Shown here: positions 15,011 to 21,771 of the stretch, in pieces | How positions within the stretch are numbered: the stretch's first letter is position 1 | How the letters are laid out: each line of letters opens with the position of its first letter | Assembly: GCA_963648205.1 (NCBI GenBank) | Contig: CAVJCT010000071.1 | Coordinates: 1 to 32,671 of the forward strand | Source of the DNA: UBA1181 sp963648205 | GTDB lineage: Bacteria; Bacteroidota; Bacteroidia; Bacteroidales; Paludibacteraceae | DNA: 32,671 bases | Direction: 5' to 3' | Translations under genes and position numbers: made by a program | The notes under the pieces: generated by a model | The model's database searches: none | What the model was told of the DNA's origin: nothing | What the model saw: the letters and a program-made list of their open reading frames with translations, nothing else

Positions 15011-15820
15011 GTGGATGAACAGAAGATAGAGGAGCGAAAAAATGTTTATTTCGCTTCGGATGCCCATTTAGGCTTAGACCTCTATGGCGACCCTTTGGAG
15101 AGGGAGAGAAAATTAGTCAGATGGTTGGACAGCATTAAGGCGACTGCCCGCGAGTTGTATCTCGTAGGCGATATGTTCGATTATTGGTTTGAATATAAGA
15201 ATGTAGTGCCGAGAGGATTTGTTCGCTTTCTCGGCAAGTTGGCAGAACTGTCTGATGCTGGCGTCAAGATCTATATGTTTGCGGGCAATCATGATATTTG
15301 GATGTTCGACTATTTTCAAAAGGAGATTGGTGCGACGGTGATTGACGGCAGTTATGAAACGACGATAGACGGTAAAAAATTCTACATCGCTCATGGTGAT
15401 GGCTTGGGCGATCCGAGTCTGTCGTTCCGTATTATGCGCACATTGTTCCGAAACAAAATCTGCCAGGGACTATATAAAATGTTGCATCCTCGGCTGACGG
15501 TTCCGTTTGGATGTGCTTGGTCGCATAACAGTCGCAAGAAGAAGATGGGAACGCCAGGCGAGAAGTATTTAGGCGAGGACAAAGAGTATTTAGTGCAGTT
15601 TGCCAAGTCGTATGCCAAGCAGACACCGACCGACTTCTTCATTTTCGGACACCGCCACATCGACTTAGACCTGATGATTTCGACAGGAAGTAGGGTCGTG
15701 ATTTTAGGCGATTGGCTGACTCATTTCAGTTATGGAGTCTGGGATGGAGAAAATTTTTCGTTGGAAGTTTTCGAGTCGGAAACCAGTGAAGTAGAGCCAG
15801 ATATAGATGAATTTGCGTGA
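15011..15820 (+). CDS. lpxH: UDP-2,3-diacylglucosamine diphosphatase-like metallophosphoesterase
   Basis: Calcineurin-like phosphoesterase; LpxH removes UMP from UDP-2,3-diacylglucosamine to give lipid X in lipid A synthesis. All metal-site motifs are visible: 'DAHLG' (Asp17, His19), 'GDMFDYW' (Asp54, Asp57), 'GNHD' (92-95), 'AHGDG' (His128) and 'GHRH' (His214, His216). Length 269 is close to family norms. Translation most likely begins at GTG 15011, because the ATG overlapping it is in another frame and 'NVYFASDAHLG' must lie near the N-terminus. The acidic tail (EVEPDIDEFA) is common in Bacteroidetes copies. The symbol is by similarity of motifs; LpxH2-type paralogues exist. Confidence 0.85.
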   Translation: MDEQKIEERKNVYFASDAHLGLDLYGDPLERERKLVRWLDSIKATARELYLVGDMFDYWFEYKNVVPRGFVRFLGKLAELSDAGVKIYMFAGNHDIWMFDYFQKEIGATVIDGSYETTIDGKKFYIAHGDGLGDPSLSFRIMRTLFRNKICQGLYKMLHPRLTVPFGCAWSHNSRKKKMGTPGEKYLGEDKEYLVQFAKSYAKQTPTDFFIFGHRHIDLDLMISTGSRVVILGDWLTHFSYGVWDGENFSLEVFESETSEVEPDIDEFA

Positions 15821-15854
15821 AAAATAAAATTGTTGAAAAACATTATTGTGAAAT

Positions 15855-15886
15855 TTTGTAAAAAATAAATACTTTTCATAGGTTTG
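15855..15886 (+). promoter_or_regulatory. promoter for the surface lipoprotein gene
   Basis: TTTG (15855-15858), a 20-base spacer, and TAGGTTTG (15879-15886) match both Bacteroidetes elements exactly. The start codon lies 122 bases downstream, leaving a leader of about 115 bases. Confidence 0.7.
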
Positions 15887-15899
15887 CGCTATGAGACGG

Positions 15900-15918
15900 A
15901 AAAGGGGCTTCCCCTTTT
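15900..15918 (+). repeat. 8-bp perfect stem-loop in the leader of the surface lipoprotein gene
   Basis: AAAAGGGG (15900-15907) and CCCCTTTT (15911-15918) are perfect inverted repeats around CTT. GG follows instead of a T run, so it does not look like a terminator. It falls near the 5' end of the predicted transcript, where it could protect the mRNA. Confidence 0.6.
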
Positions 15919-16007
15919 GGAATCAAGTAAGAATCGAATATTACGAAGCAGTTTTTTTAAAGAGAAAGTGTTTTTTTAGACGAAAATAACAATTAAATCA
16001 GATTGAT

Positions 16008-17012
16008 ATGAGAAAAGAAAGTTTATTCATTGCTTCTTTGCTTTTTGCTGGTTTGATGGGCAGTTGCTCAAGCAATCAGGATTGCGGAAGTGCGACAACC
16101 GGATCAGCTCCTGAGTTGAGAAGAATGAAATGTGAGTATGTTCCAGATGGTGGCGAGGCAGTTATCTATGGTAGAAATTTGGCGAATGTACAAATCTCAT
16201 TCCCTGGTAATTTGGTAGCGGACGTTGTAGAGCAGAATGATACAATGATTCGCGTGATTGTCCCTGAAGGAACGACAGACGGACGTTTGAAAGCCATCAG
16301 TGCTAATGGCGAGACTTTGTCTAAGTTCTTCTTCCGTGACGACCGTAACACGATCGTTAACTTCGACAGAAAACTTCCTACTTGGGGAGGTTACAGTCCG
16401 ATGAACGACGACGGTTCTTTAATCGAAGGTACATTAGAGTTCGGTGATTCTATCACTCCATTCCCTAACGGAGCAAAGTTGATCGAGCCATGTAGCAATA
16501 ATTTCGGATTCCTCTACGGAACATACGATCATCCTTGGAACATGAACCAAAGCATGTACTTGCAGTATGTTGCTAACCCTCAGGAGGGTGGACGTGGTAA
16601 CATCTCAGTTGCAGGCAAGGTATTCGAGAAATATGAGTTGGAAGAGTTGGCTCTCAAGTTTGAGGTTTACGTTCCAGAAGAGATTCCTTACAAGGGTGTT
16701 AGAACTGAGATTTTCTTTGGTCCTATCAATGCTCCAGACAAGCACGGACGTGATTTCTCTCCAATTTGCTTCTGGAAGCCTTACGAGGGAACAGACAACG
16801 GATTCTACACTGATGGTTGGGAGACTGTAACAATTCCGTTGACAGCATTCTGCCACAACACATCTACTGATGAGGAGGTTGCAGACTACAACTATAGAGA
16901 CAAGTTGAAACAAGCAACTAACTTCAGTTTCTTGCAGTTTGGTCAGCCAGAAGGCGCACCTCAAATCTTTATGTGTGTTGATAACTTCCGTATCGTACCT
17001 ATCGAAGATTAA
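16008..17012 (+). CDS. surface lipoprotein, IPT/TIG-domain glycan-binding type
   Basis: A 334-residue exported lipoprotein. The signal peptide ends in 'GLMGSC', putting the lipid anchor on Cys20. Residues about 35-115 read like an IPT/TIG Ig-like domain ('GEAVIYGRNLANVQISFPG', 'IRVIVPEG'). The rest, with repeated Trp/Phe/Tyr, resembles the C-terminal glycan-binding domain of Bacteroidetes surface glycan-binding proteins. Such proteins usually accompany a SusC/SusD pair in a polysaccharide utilisation locus; none is in this window, so this copy stands alone with its own promoter and terminator. The glycan is unknown. The family call rests on domain order and residue style. Confidence 0.7.
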   Translation: MRKESLFIASLLFAGLMGSCSSNQDCGSATTGSAPELRRMKCEYVPDGGEAVIYGRNLANVQISFPGNLVADVVEQNDTMIRVIVPEGTTDGRLKAISANGETLSKFFFRDDRNTIVNFDRKLPTWGGYSPMNDDGSLIEGTLEFGDSITPFPNGAKLIEPCSNNFGFLYGTYDHPWNMNQSMYLQYVANPQEGGRGNISVAGKVFEKYELEELALKFEVYVPEEIPYKGVRTEIFFGPINAPDKHGRDFSPICFWKPYEGTDNGFYTDGWETVTIPLTAFCHNTSTDEEVADYNYRDKLKQATNFSFLQFGQPEGAPQIFMCVDNFRIVPIED

Positions 17013-17054
17013 TTGAAGGAAAACGAAGGTTAATATAAAACTGATATAAAACGA

Positions 17055-17086
17055 AGAGAGGGAAGAGAAATCTTTCCTCTCTTTTT
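17055..17086 (+). terminator. terminator after the surface lipoprotein gene
   Basis: AGAGAGGGAAGA (17055-17066) pairs with TCTTTCCTCTCT (17071-17082) in a 12-bp stem with one G-U and a GAAA loop, followed by a short T run. Confidence 0.9.
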
Positions 17087-17200
17087 ATTGTTTGAAAATC
17101 AAGTGGTTACGATAAACTTGGTAGAAAACTTAAAATAAACTTTGCACGATTGTTAAAAAGTATTTTTCTTTGCAATCGGAAATCAATGAAAACAGGAAAC

Positions 17201-17239
17201 AAAAAAAAGAGGAGAACAGCAGATCACTCCGGTGTCCTC
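17201..17239 (-). terminator. possible minus-strand terminator
   Basis: Read leftward, GAGGA (17239-17235) pairs with TCCTC (17213-17209), and eight T residues follow (17208-17201). The stem is short and the loop long, so this is tentative. It would end leftward transcription past the remnant at 17407-17469. Confidence 0.35.
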
Positions 17240-17270
17240 CCACACTGCAAATCAAAAAAACATATTAATT

Positions 17271-17315
17271 ATGAAACAAAGTATTGTCAATTATTATTAC
17301 TCATTGAAACTCTAA
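17271..17315 (+). CDS. possible 14-residue small protein or leader peptide
   Basis: ATG 17271 to TAA 17313-17315 encodes MKQSIVNYYYSLKL. The A-rich bases before the ATG look like normal start contexts in this genome, and a hairpin covers the stop codon. Three adjacent Tyr codons recall an aromatic leader peptide, but the next gene is coaX, more than 300 bases away, with its own -7 element. It could equally be a chance frame. Confidence 0.3.
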   Translation: MKQSIVNYYYSLKL

Positions 17316-17406
17316 GGTTGCCTTAGATTAAAACCTAAACCTTACTATCTATCCTTTTTTTCAGTCTACTTTGTTTCATTGATTTGCTGAAAAAACTCGA
17401 AGACAT

Positions 17407-17469
17407 TTAGAATTTCAAATCGTATCTGAGACTCATCTCATAACCAACATTTTTTTCGTTTGCGTTGCA
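17407..17469 (-). pseudogene. remnant of an outer-membrane barrel protein C-terminus
   Basis: On the minus strand the frame closing with TAA at 17409-17407 reads NVGYEMSLRYDLKF before the stop. Alternating aromatic/hydrophobic residues ending in Phe are the C-terminal signature of outer-membrane beta-barrels. The frame is blocked by a stop about 22 codons upstream, and a run of seven A residues (complement of 17450-17456) could mark a frameshift, since an adjacent frame upstream reads IGFNIATQTKK. No more of the gene is recognisable. Chance is not excluded. From here to 17613 I see only AT-rich sequence. Confidence 0.35.
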
Positions 17470-17613
17470 ATATTAAAGCCTATTTTGAAGATTGCAAATA
17501 AAAGTTTGTTAGAGTTATTAACATTATTTATAAAATTGCTTAATTGTTTGATAATCAGAAATATAAGTTATTAACAATCGGAGTAATTTTCTTATCATCT
17601 CTTTTGTATTTTG

Positions 17614-17621
17614 TATATTTG
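17614..17621 (+). promoter_or_regulatory. -7 element for the coaX cluster
   Basis: TATATTTG matches TAnnTTTG and lies 17 bases before the coaX ATG, giving a very short leader. No clear TTTG at the -33 distance. Confidence 0.5.
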
Positions 17622-17637
17622 CGAAAAAAAAGAGAGA

Positions 17638-18357
17638 ATGAACTTAGTAATCGACCAGGGCAATTCGTCTGCCAAAGTGGAAATTTTTGAAGGAGAGAAG
17701 GTAGTCTTCTATCAGAAATACGAACGTTTCTCGGTAGAAGAGGCGGAGTCTCTGTTGCGTGAGTATGATTGTCGGCAGGCGATTCTCTCGACGGTGGTGG
17801 ATGAAGATGAACAGTTGACGCACTATTTGTCTGATAAGTTGGAGAAATGGGTGTGCTTGACGAATGAGACGACGATACCTATTGAAATATTGTATGAGAC
17901 CCCGAAAACGTTGGGACGAGACCGTATTGCAGTGTGTGTCGGTGCCAATTATTTGATGCCAGACACCAATTTATTAGTGATAGATGTGGGAACGGCGATC
18001 ACATTCGACATTGTCAACTCGCAAAACCAGTATGTCGGTGGAAATATTTCGTTAGGAATTGATATGAGAAGGAAGGCTTTGCACACTTTTACGGCAAAAC
18101 TTCCGTTAATAGAGGTAGATGATGATGCGAAGATGATCGGCACAACGACTGAGACGGCGATAGAGTCGGGTATAATTCACGGAATTGCGGGTGAAATCAA
18201 TTCCTTCATAGCCGCAGTAGCGGAAGTTTATCCTAATCTTAACGTCTTTTTAACAGGAGGAAGTGCCAAATGTTTTGAAAAGCGAATAAAAAGTAAGATA
18301 TTTGCAGAGCGCAACCTTGTTCATATAGGGTTGAATAGAATTCTGAATTACAGATGA
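17638..18357 (+). CDS. coaX: type III pantothenate kinase
   Basis: Phosphorylates pantothenate, the first step of coenzyme A synthesis, in the cytoplasm. Motifs of the ASKHA-fold CoaX group are present: 'DQGNSSAKVEIF' (phosphate loop from Asp6), 'LGRDRIAVCVGANYL' (about 92-106), 'IDVGTAITFDIV' (Asp116) and 'GGNISLGIDMRRKALHTFTA' (about 134-153). Length 239 is standard. ATG 17638 was chosen; a TTG further upstream would overlap the -7 element. The stop TGA overlaps the next gene's ATG by four bases (ATGA), so translation of the two is probably coupled. Confidence 0.95.
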   Translation: MNLVIDQGNSSAKVEIFEGEKVVFYQKYERFSVEEAESLLREYDCRQAILSTVVDEDEQLTHYLSDKLEKWVCLTNETTIPIEILYETPKTLGRDRIAVCVGANYLMPDTNLLVIDVGTAITFDIVNSQNQYVGGNISLGIDMRRKALHTFTAKLPLIEVDDDAKMIGTTTETAIESGIIHGIAGEINSFIAAVAEVYPNLNVFLTGGSAKCFEKRIKSKIFAERNLVHIGLNRILNYR

Positions 18358-19619
18358 TAAAAAAGGAACTAAGAAGAGTTGCATCGTTGATGTGTTTGTG
18401 CGTGTTGTCGGGATTGATGACGATGACCTATGCACAGCATAATACGAGTTCGCCGTACACGAGATACGGCTATGGAAACATCATAGACGGAGGATACGGA
18501 CAGTCTCGTGCGATGGGTGGTTTATCATACGGTGTAAGACCGTCGCAGTATATCAATGCGGTGAATCCTGCATCTTACACGTCGATAGACTCTTTGACGT
18601 TTCGTTTTGAGGCGGGTGCAAGTTTTCAGATTTCAGACCAGAAAGGTTCGGGCGTAAGGAGTACGTCGTTGAACGGAAATCTTGAATTTTTGGCATTTCA
18701 GTTTCCTATCCGCAAGTGGGTGGCATTCAGTGTTGGATTGCAGCCCGTTTCAGTGGTAGGATACGAGTTTAGTCAGACTGAGGAAGGCTTTTCTTCTATC
18801 TCTTCAGGAACGTTGACTACAAAATATGAATATTCTGGAGAGGGTGGCGTAACCCAGTTGTATGCTGGATTAGGATTCAAACCGTTCAAATGGTTGGCAG
18901 TCGGAGGAAACTTCCAGTTCAACTTCGGTACAATCAGTCACTCGAGTAAGTCGACCTTCTCAATTTCATCCTATCACGCCACAGCGATGACTCAGGAGAT
19001 TTCCATAAAAGACATTTCTGGAAATTTCGGTCTCCAGGCGATGATACCGTTGAAGGAGAATCATAATTTGACAGTCGGTGCGGTTTATCAGATGAAGTCG
19101 AGTTTGAACGCAGATGCGACGCAGACTATCATCACGACAGACACGACAACGCTGTCATACGACAATCAGTTTGACTTGCCAATGCATATCGGTGTGGGAG
19201 TGGTTTACTCTTATACGGATGCGTTGATGGTGGGAATTGACTATAAAAGAGAATTTTGGAACGATGTGAGGTTTTTCGGAGAGAAGAATTTTTACAATCG
19301 CGACAAGTTCATTGTAGGAATGCAATATTTACCCGATGCGAATGGTAGAGCCTATTTTCAGCGCGTAGCCTATCGTTTCGGTGTTAACTACTCCAAGTCA
19401 TACTATAGTGTGAATGGAGAACAACTCAACTCATTCTCGTTGACGACAGGTTGGGGATTCCCTTTGAAGAGAGGATTGAACCCAACGAGGATCAACGTAA
19501 CATTCGAGTATGGACACAATGGAGTTGTGTCGGACACGCAAATACGCGAGCAGTATTTCAAGTTCACTCTGAATGCGACGATCAACGAGCGATGGTTTGA
19601 GAAACGTAAATTGAATTAA
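18354..19619 (+). CDS. FadL/OmpP1-like outer-membrane beta-barrel protein
   Basis: A 421-residue exported protein with an N-terminal signal peptide ('MIKKELRRVASLMCLCVLSG' then 'MTYAQ'). After it comes 'SPYTRYGYGNIIDGGYGQSRAMGGLSYG', the opening of a Bacteroidetes outer-membrane protein family related to OmpP1/FadL. The rest shows the alternating strands and Gly/aromatic pattern of a barrel ('KWLAVGGNFQFNFGTISHS'). FadL relatives carry hydrophobic molecules across the outer membrane; the substrate here is unknown. It overlaps coaX by four bases and is 29 bases before the TPR gene. It ends in KRKLN, not the terminal Phe common in barrels. Confidence 0.75.
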   Translation: MIKKELRRVASLMCLCVLSGLMTMTYAQHNTSSPYTRYGYGNIIDGGYGQSRAMGGLSYGVRPSQYINAVNPASYTSIDSLTFRFEAGASFQISDQKGSGVRSTSLNGNLEFLAFQFPIRKWVAFSVGLQPVSVVGYEFSQTEEGFSSISSGTLTTKYEYSGEGGVTQLYAGLGFKPFKWLAVGGNFQFNFGTISHSSKSTFSISSYHATAMTQEISIKDISGNFGLQAMIPLKENHNLTVGAVYQMKSSLNADATQTIITTDTTTLSYDNQFDLPMHIGVGVVYSYTDALMVGIDYKREFWNDVRFFGEKNFYNRDKFIVGMQYLPDANGRAYFQRVAYRFGVNYSKSYYSVNGEQLNSFSLTTGWGFPLKRGLNPTRINVTFEYGHNGVVSDTQIREQYFKFTLNATINERWFEKRKLN

Positions 19620-19648
19620 TAAATAAAAAACATTAAAAACTAATTGAG

Positions 19649-21007
19649 ATGAAAAACAAGGTTGTTTTATTGGGTGCGATGATGGCGATGTCGGCAACGG
19701 CATTTGCTGCGACGGGGGTGCAAACAGGCACCAAATATGGAACGGGACAAGACAGTCTCGACTGTATCCAGTATTTAAGTTTGTTTGGACCATACGCAAA
19801 ACAGGGCGACTATGCACAGGCTGCAGAGCCATGGGAGAAAGCATACGCTAATTGTCCTGCTTCATCAAAGAACATTTATATCTATGGCCCTAAGATTTTG
19901 GCATATCAGATCACTAACGAGAAGGATGCCAATAAGAAGGGTAAGTTGTTTGATAAGTTGATGAAGGTTTACGACGATCGTGCGAAATATTTCGGTAATG
20001 ATCGTAAGATGAACAAGAATCAGATTTTGGCTGAGAAGGCGATGGATTACATCGACTATGTACCAGCAGCACGCGACCCACAAAAGACAAAGGCTTACCA
20101 GTGGTTGGCTGAGGCAATCGATGCTGAGGGTTCTAATTTGAAAGCCAGCGCATATCAGCAGTATTTCACGTTGTCTAACGATTACTATAAGGCAAACAAT
20201 GACGGATTCCGTCAGAACTACTTGAACGACTACTTGAAGGTCAGCCCATTGTTGACAGAGCGTATCCAGTCTGGTAACGAAAAGGATTCTGTTAACTTCT
20301 CAAATGTAAAGGCTGCTTTGGATGCTACATTTGCTGCATCAGGTGCCGCAGATTGCAAGACATTGGATGGCATCTACGCTTCACAAATCGAGGCTAAGAA
20401 GTCTGACAAGTCGTTCTTGAACATGGTTTTGAGTTTGTATGGAATCGCCGACTGTGAGGAGTCAAGCGTCTACTTCAAAGCAGCTGCTTACAAGCACTCT
20501 ATCGACCCTTCTGCATCATCAGCAAGAGGTTTGGCAGTTCAGGCATACAACAAGAAAGACCGTGCAACAGCGTTGAAGTACTTTAAAGAGGCTGTTTCTT
20601 TGGAGACCGACAACTCAGCAAAGGCAAAGATGCAGTTGAAGATCGCTGCTATCTACAAGGAGCAAGGCAACTACACTGCATCACGCGATGCTGCAAGAAC
20701 AGCGTTGAACTACCAATCAAACTTGGCAAACGCTTATATCTTGATTGGTATGTTGTATGCTGATTTCAACAGTTCAATCTCAGACGATGCCGTTATCAAG
20801 CAAACAGCATTCTGGGCTGCCGTTGACAAGTTGGAGAAAGCGAAATCAGTCGACCCATCTGTTGCTTCATCAGTAAACAAGATGATCAATTCTTATAAAG
20901 CAGTGTTCCCAGACAAGACAGAGTTGTTTATGAGAAACATCAAGGATGGTGACTCATACACAGTTCCAGGTTGGATTGGAGAGAAGACAACAGTAAGAGG
21001 AAAGTAA
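19649..21007 (+). CDS. exported tetratricopeptide-repeat protein
   Basis: A 452-residue protein with a signal peptide ('MKNKVVLLGAMMAMSATAFAA') and no lipobox cysteine, so probably periplasmic. TPR-like helices appear at about residues 45-70 ('YAKQGDYAQAAEPWEKAYANCP') and about 290-365 ('YNKKDRATALKYFKEAVSLE' then 'YKEQGNYTASRDAARTALNY'), where the A-x-x-x-Y/F-x-x-A spacing is clear. It likely acts as a protein-interaction scaffold. Codon use is strongly biased, suggesting high expression. Its position between an outer-membrane protein and lptC suggests an envelope role. The function is not known to me. Confidence 0.75.
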   Translation: MKNKVVLLGAMMAMSATAFAATGVQTGTKYGTGQDSLDCIQYLSLFGPYAKQGDYAQAAEPWEKAYANCPASSKNIYIYGPKILAYQITNEKDANKKGKLFDKLMKVYDDRAKYFGNDRKMNKNQILAEKAMDYIDYVPAARDPQKTKAYQWLAEAIDAEGSNLKASAYQQYFTLSNDYYKANNDGFRQNYLNDYLKVSPLLTERIQSGNEKDSVNFSNVKAALDATFAASGAADCKTLDGIYASQIEAKKSDKSFLNMVLSLYGIADCEESSVYFKAAAYKHSIDPSASSARGLAVQAYNKKDRATALKYFKEAVSLETDNSAKAKMQLKIAAIYKEQGNYTASRDAARTALNYQSNLANAYILIGMLYADFNSSISDDAVIKQTAFWAAVDKLEKAKSVDPSVASSVNKMINSYKAVFPDKTELFMRNIKDGDSYTVPGWIGEKTTVRGK

Positions 21008-21011
21008 TCAA

Positions 21012-21572
21012 GTGTTGTTGATTAGAAATTATAGATTAAAGCGTATGGCAGTCCTATTGGGGATTGCCGTATGCTTTTTTTTCTCGTGTACGGAGAAAAA
21101 TGAGGTGGTCGAGGTAACAGATCGAGCGAGCATGCCGCGACTGAGTGCCACGAATGTAGTAACGTTGGTGTCTGATTCTGGCATTACGCGATATCGGGTG
21201 AATGCGAAGGTTTGGAAGGTGTTTGACAAGGCGGCAGATCCCTATTGGGATTTCCCTGAGGGCATCCATTTCGACAAGTTTGACCCTGATATGAAGGTAG
21301 ACGCAGAGATTCAGAGCAAGAAGGCGGTTTACTACACAGACAGGAAGTTATGGGATTTGAGTGACAGTGTGCATGCGATGAATTTGGAAGGTGAGCATTT
21401 TGAGTGCGACCAGTTGTTTTGGAGTGAGACAGAGGAGCGAGTCTATTCCAATGGAAAGATTAAAATCACGCAGCAAGATAAGATTATCTATGGACAAGGA
21501 TTTGAGTCGAATCAGACCTTCACAAAATATGTAATAAAGAGGCCCGAGGGTATATTCCCTATAGAAGAGTAG
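21012..21572 (+). CDS. lptC: LptC-like LPS export component, lipoprotein
   Basis: A 186-residue protein of the LptC/YrbK type, which bridges the inner-membrane LPS extractor to periplasmic LptA. Visible are an N-terminal hydrophobic segment ending in 'FFFSC' (Cys26, probable lipidation) and a beta-jellyroll-like body ('GITRYRVNAKVWKVFDKA', 'AVYYTDRKLWDLSDSVHAMNLEGEHFECDQLFW', given in parts) whose 'A-YY-DRKLW-L-D-V-A-N' rhythm is typical of Bacteroidetes LptC. I prefer GTG 21012, four bases after the TPR stop, because ATG 21045 would leave a signal sequence with no basic residues. It ends a run of genes concerned with the envelope. Confidence 0.8.
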   Translation: MLLIRNYRLKRMAVLLGIAVCFFFSCTEKNEVVEVTDRASMPRLSATNVVTLVSDSGITRYRVNAKVWKVFDKAADPYWDFPEGIHFDKFDPDMKVDAEIQSKKAVYYTDRKLWDLSDSVHAMNLEGEHFECDQLFWSETEERVYSNGKIKITQQDKIIYGQGFESNQTFTKYVIKRPEGIFPIEE

Positions 21573-21647
21573 GGGAGTGGGGCGAAAATAAGTTGTTAAA
21601 TACACAAAAATGGGCGTTAGATTCACACAAGGGGAGGCTTAAATCAT

Positions 21648-21655
21648 TATTTTTG
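21648..21655 (+). promoter_or_regulatory. possible -7 element for the giant gene
   Basis: TATTTTTG fits TAnnTTTG, 117 bases before the ATG at 21772; no TTTG at -33. A 6-bp hairpin TAGGTT/AACCTA (21697-21714) lies in the resulting leader. Confidence 0.3.
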
Positions 21656-21771
21656 TTACAATGTCGAACGAATGTGGCGGCGTTATGGGGATGTTGTAGG
21701 TTGTTGAAAACCTAACAGTGAGGAGAGAGAATCTAATATTAATCGAAAAAAGCATAAATAATTATTGGCTT

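Larger units (their letters stand above)
17141..17387 (+). ncRNA. candidate structured RNA / leader locus with a short ORF, unassigned
   Basis: This covers the first half of a gap with no conventional gene. TTTG (17141-17144), a 20-base spacer and TTTCTTTG (17165-17172) give a one-mismatch promoter. Downstream lie GGAG/CTCC and GAGGA/TCCTC pairings (17209-17239), a 14-codon ORF (17271-17315), a 7-bp hairpin TCTAAGG-TTG-CCTTAGA (17311-17327) over its stop codon, and a T7 tract near 17355-17361. The ORF start (17271-17283) is a perfect 13-base inverted repeat of 17367-17379. The next bases there (17380-17387) pair with 17247-17254, so 21 contiguous bases on the right arm pair with two segments on the left. 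I do not recognise a known RNA family. Confidence 0.4.
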
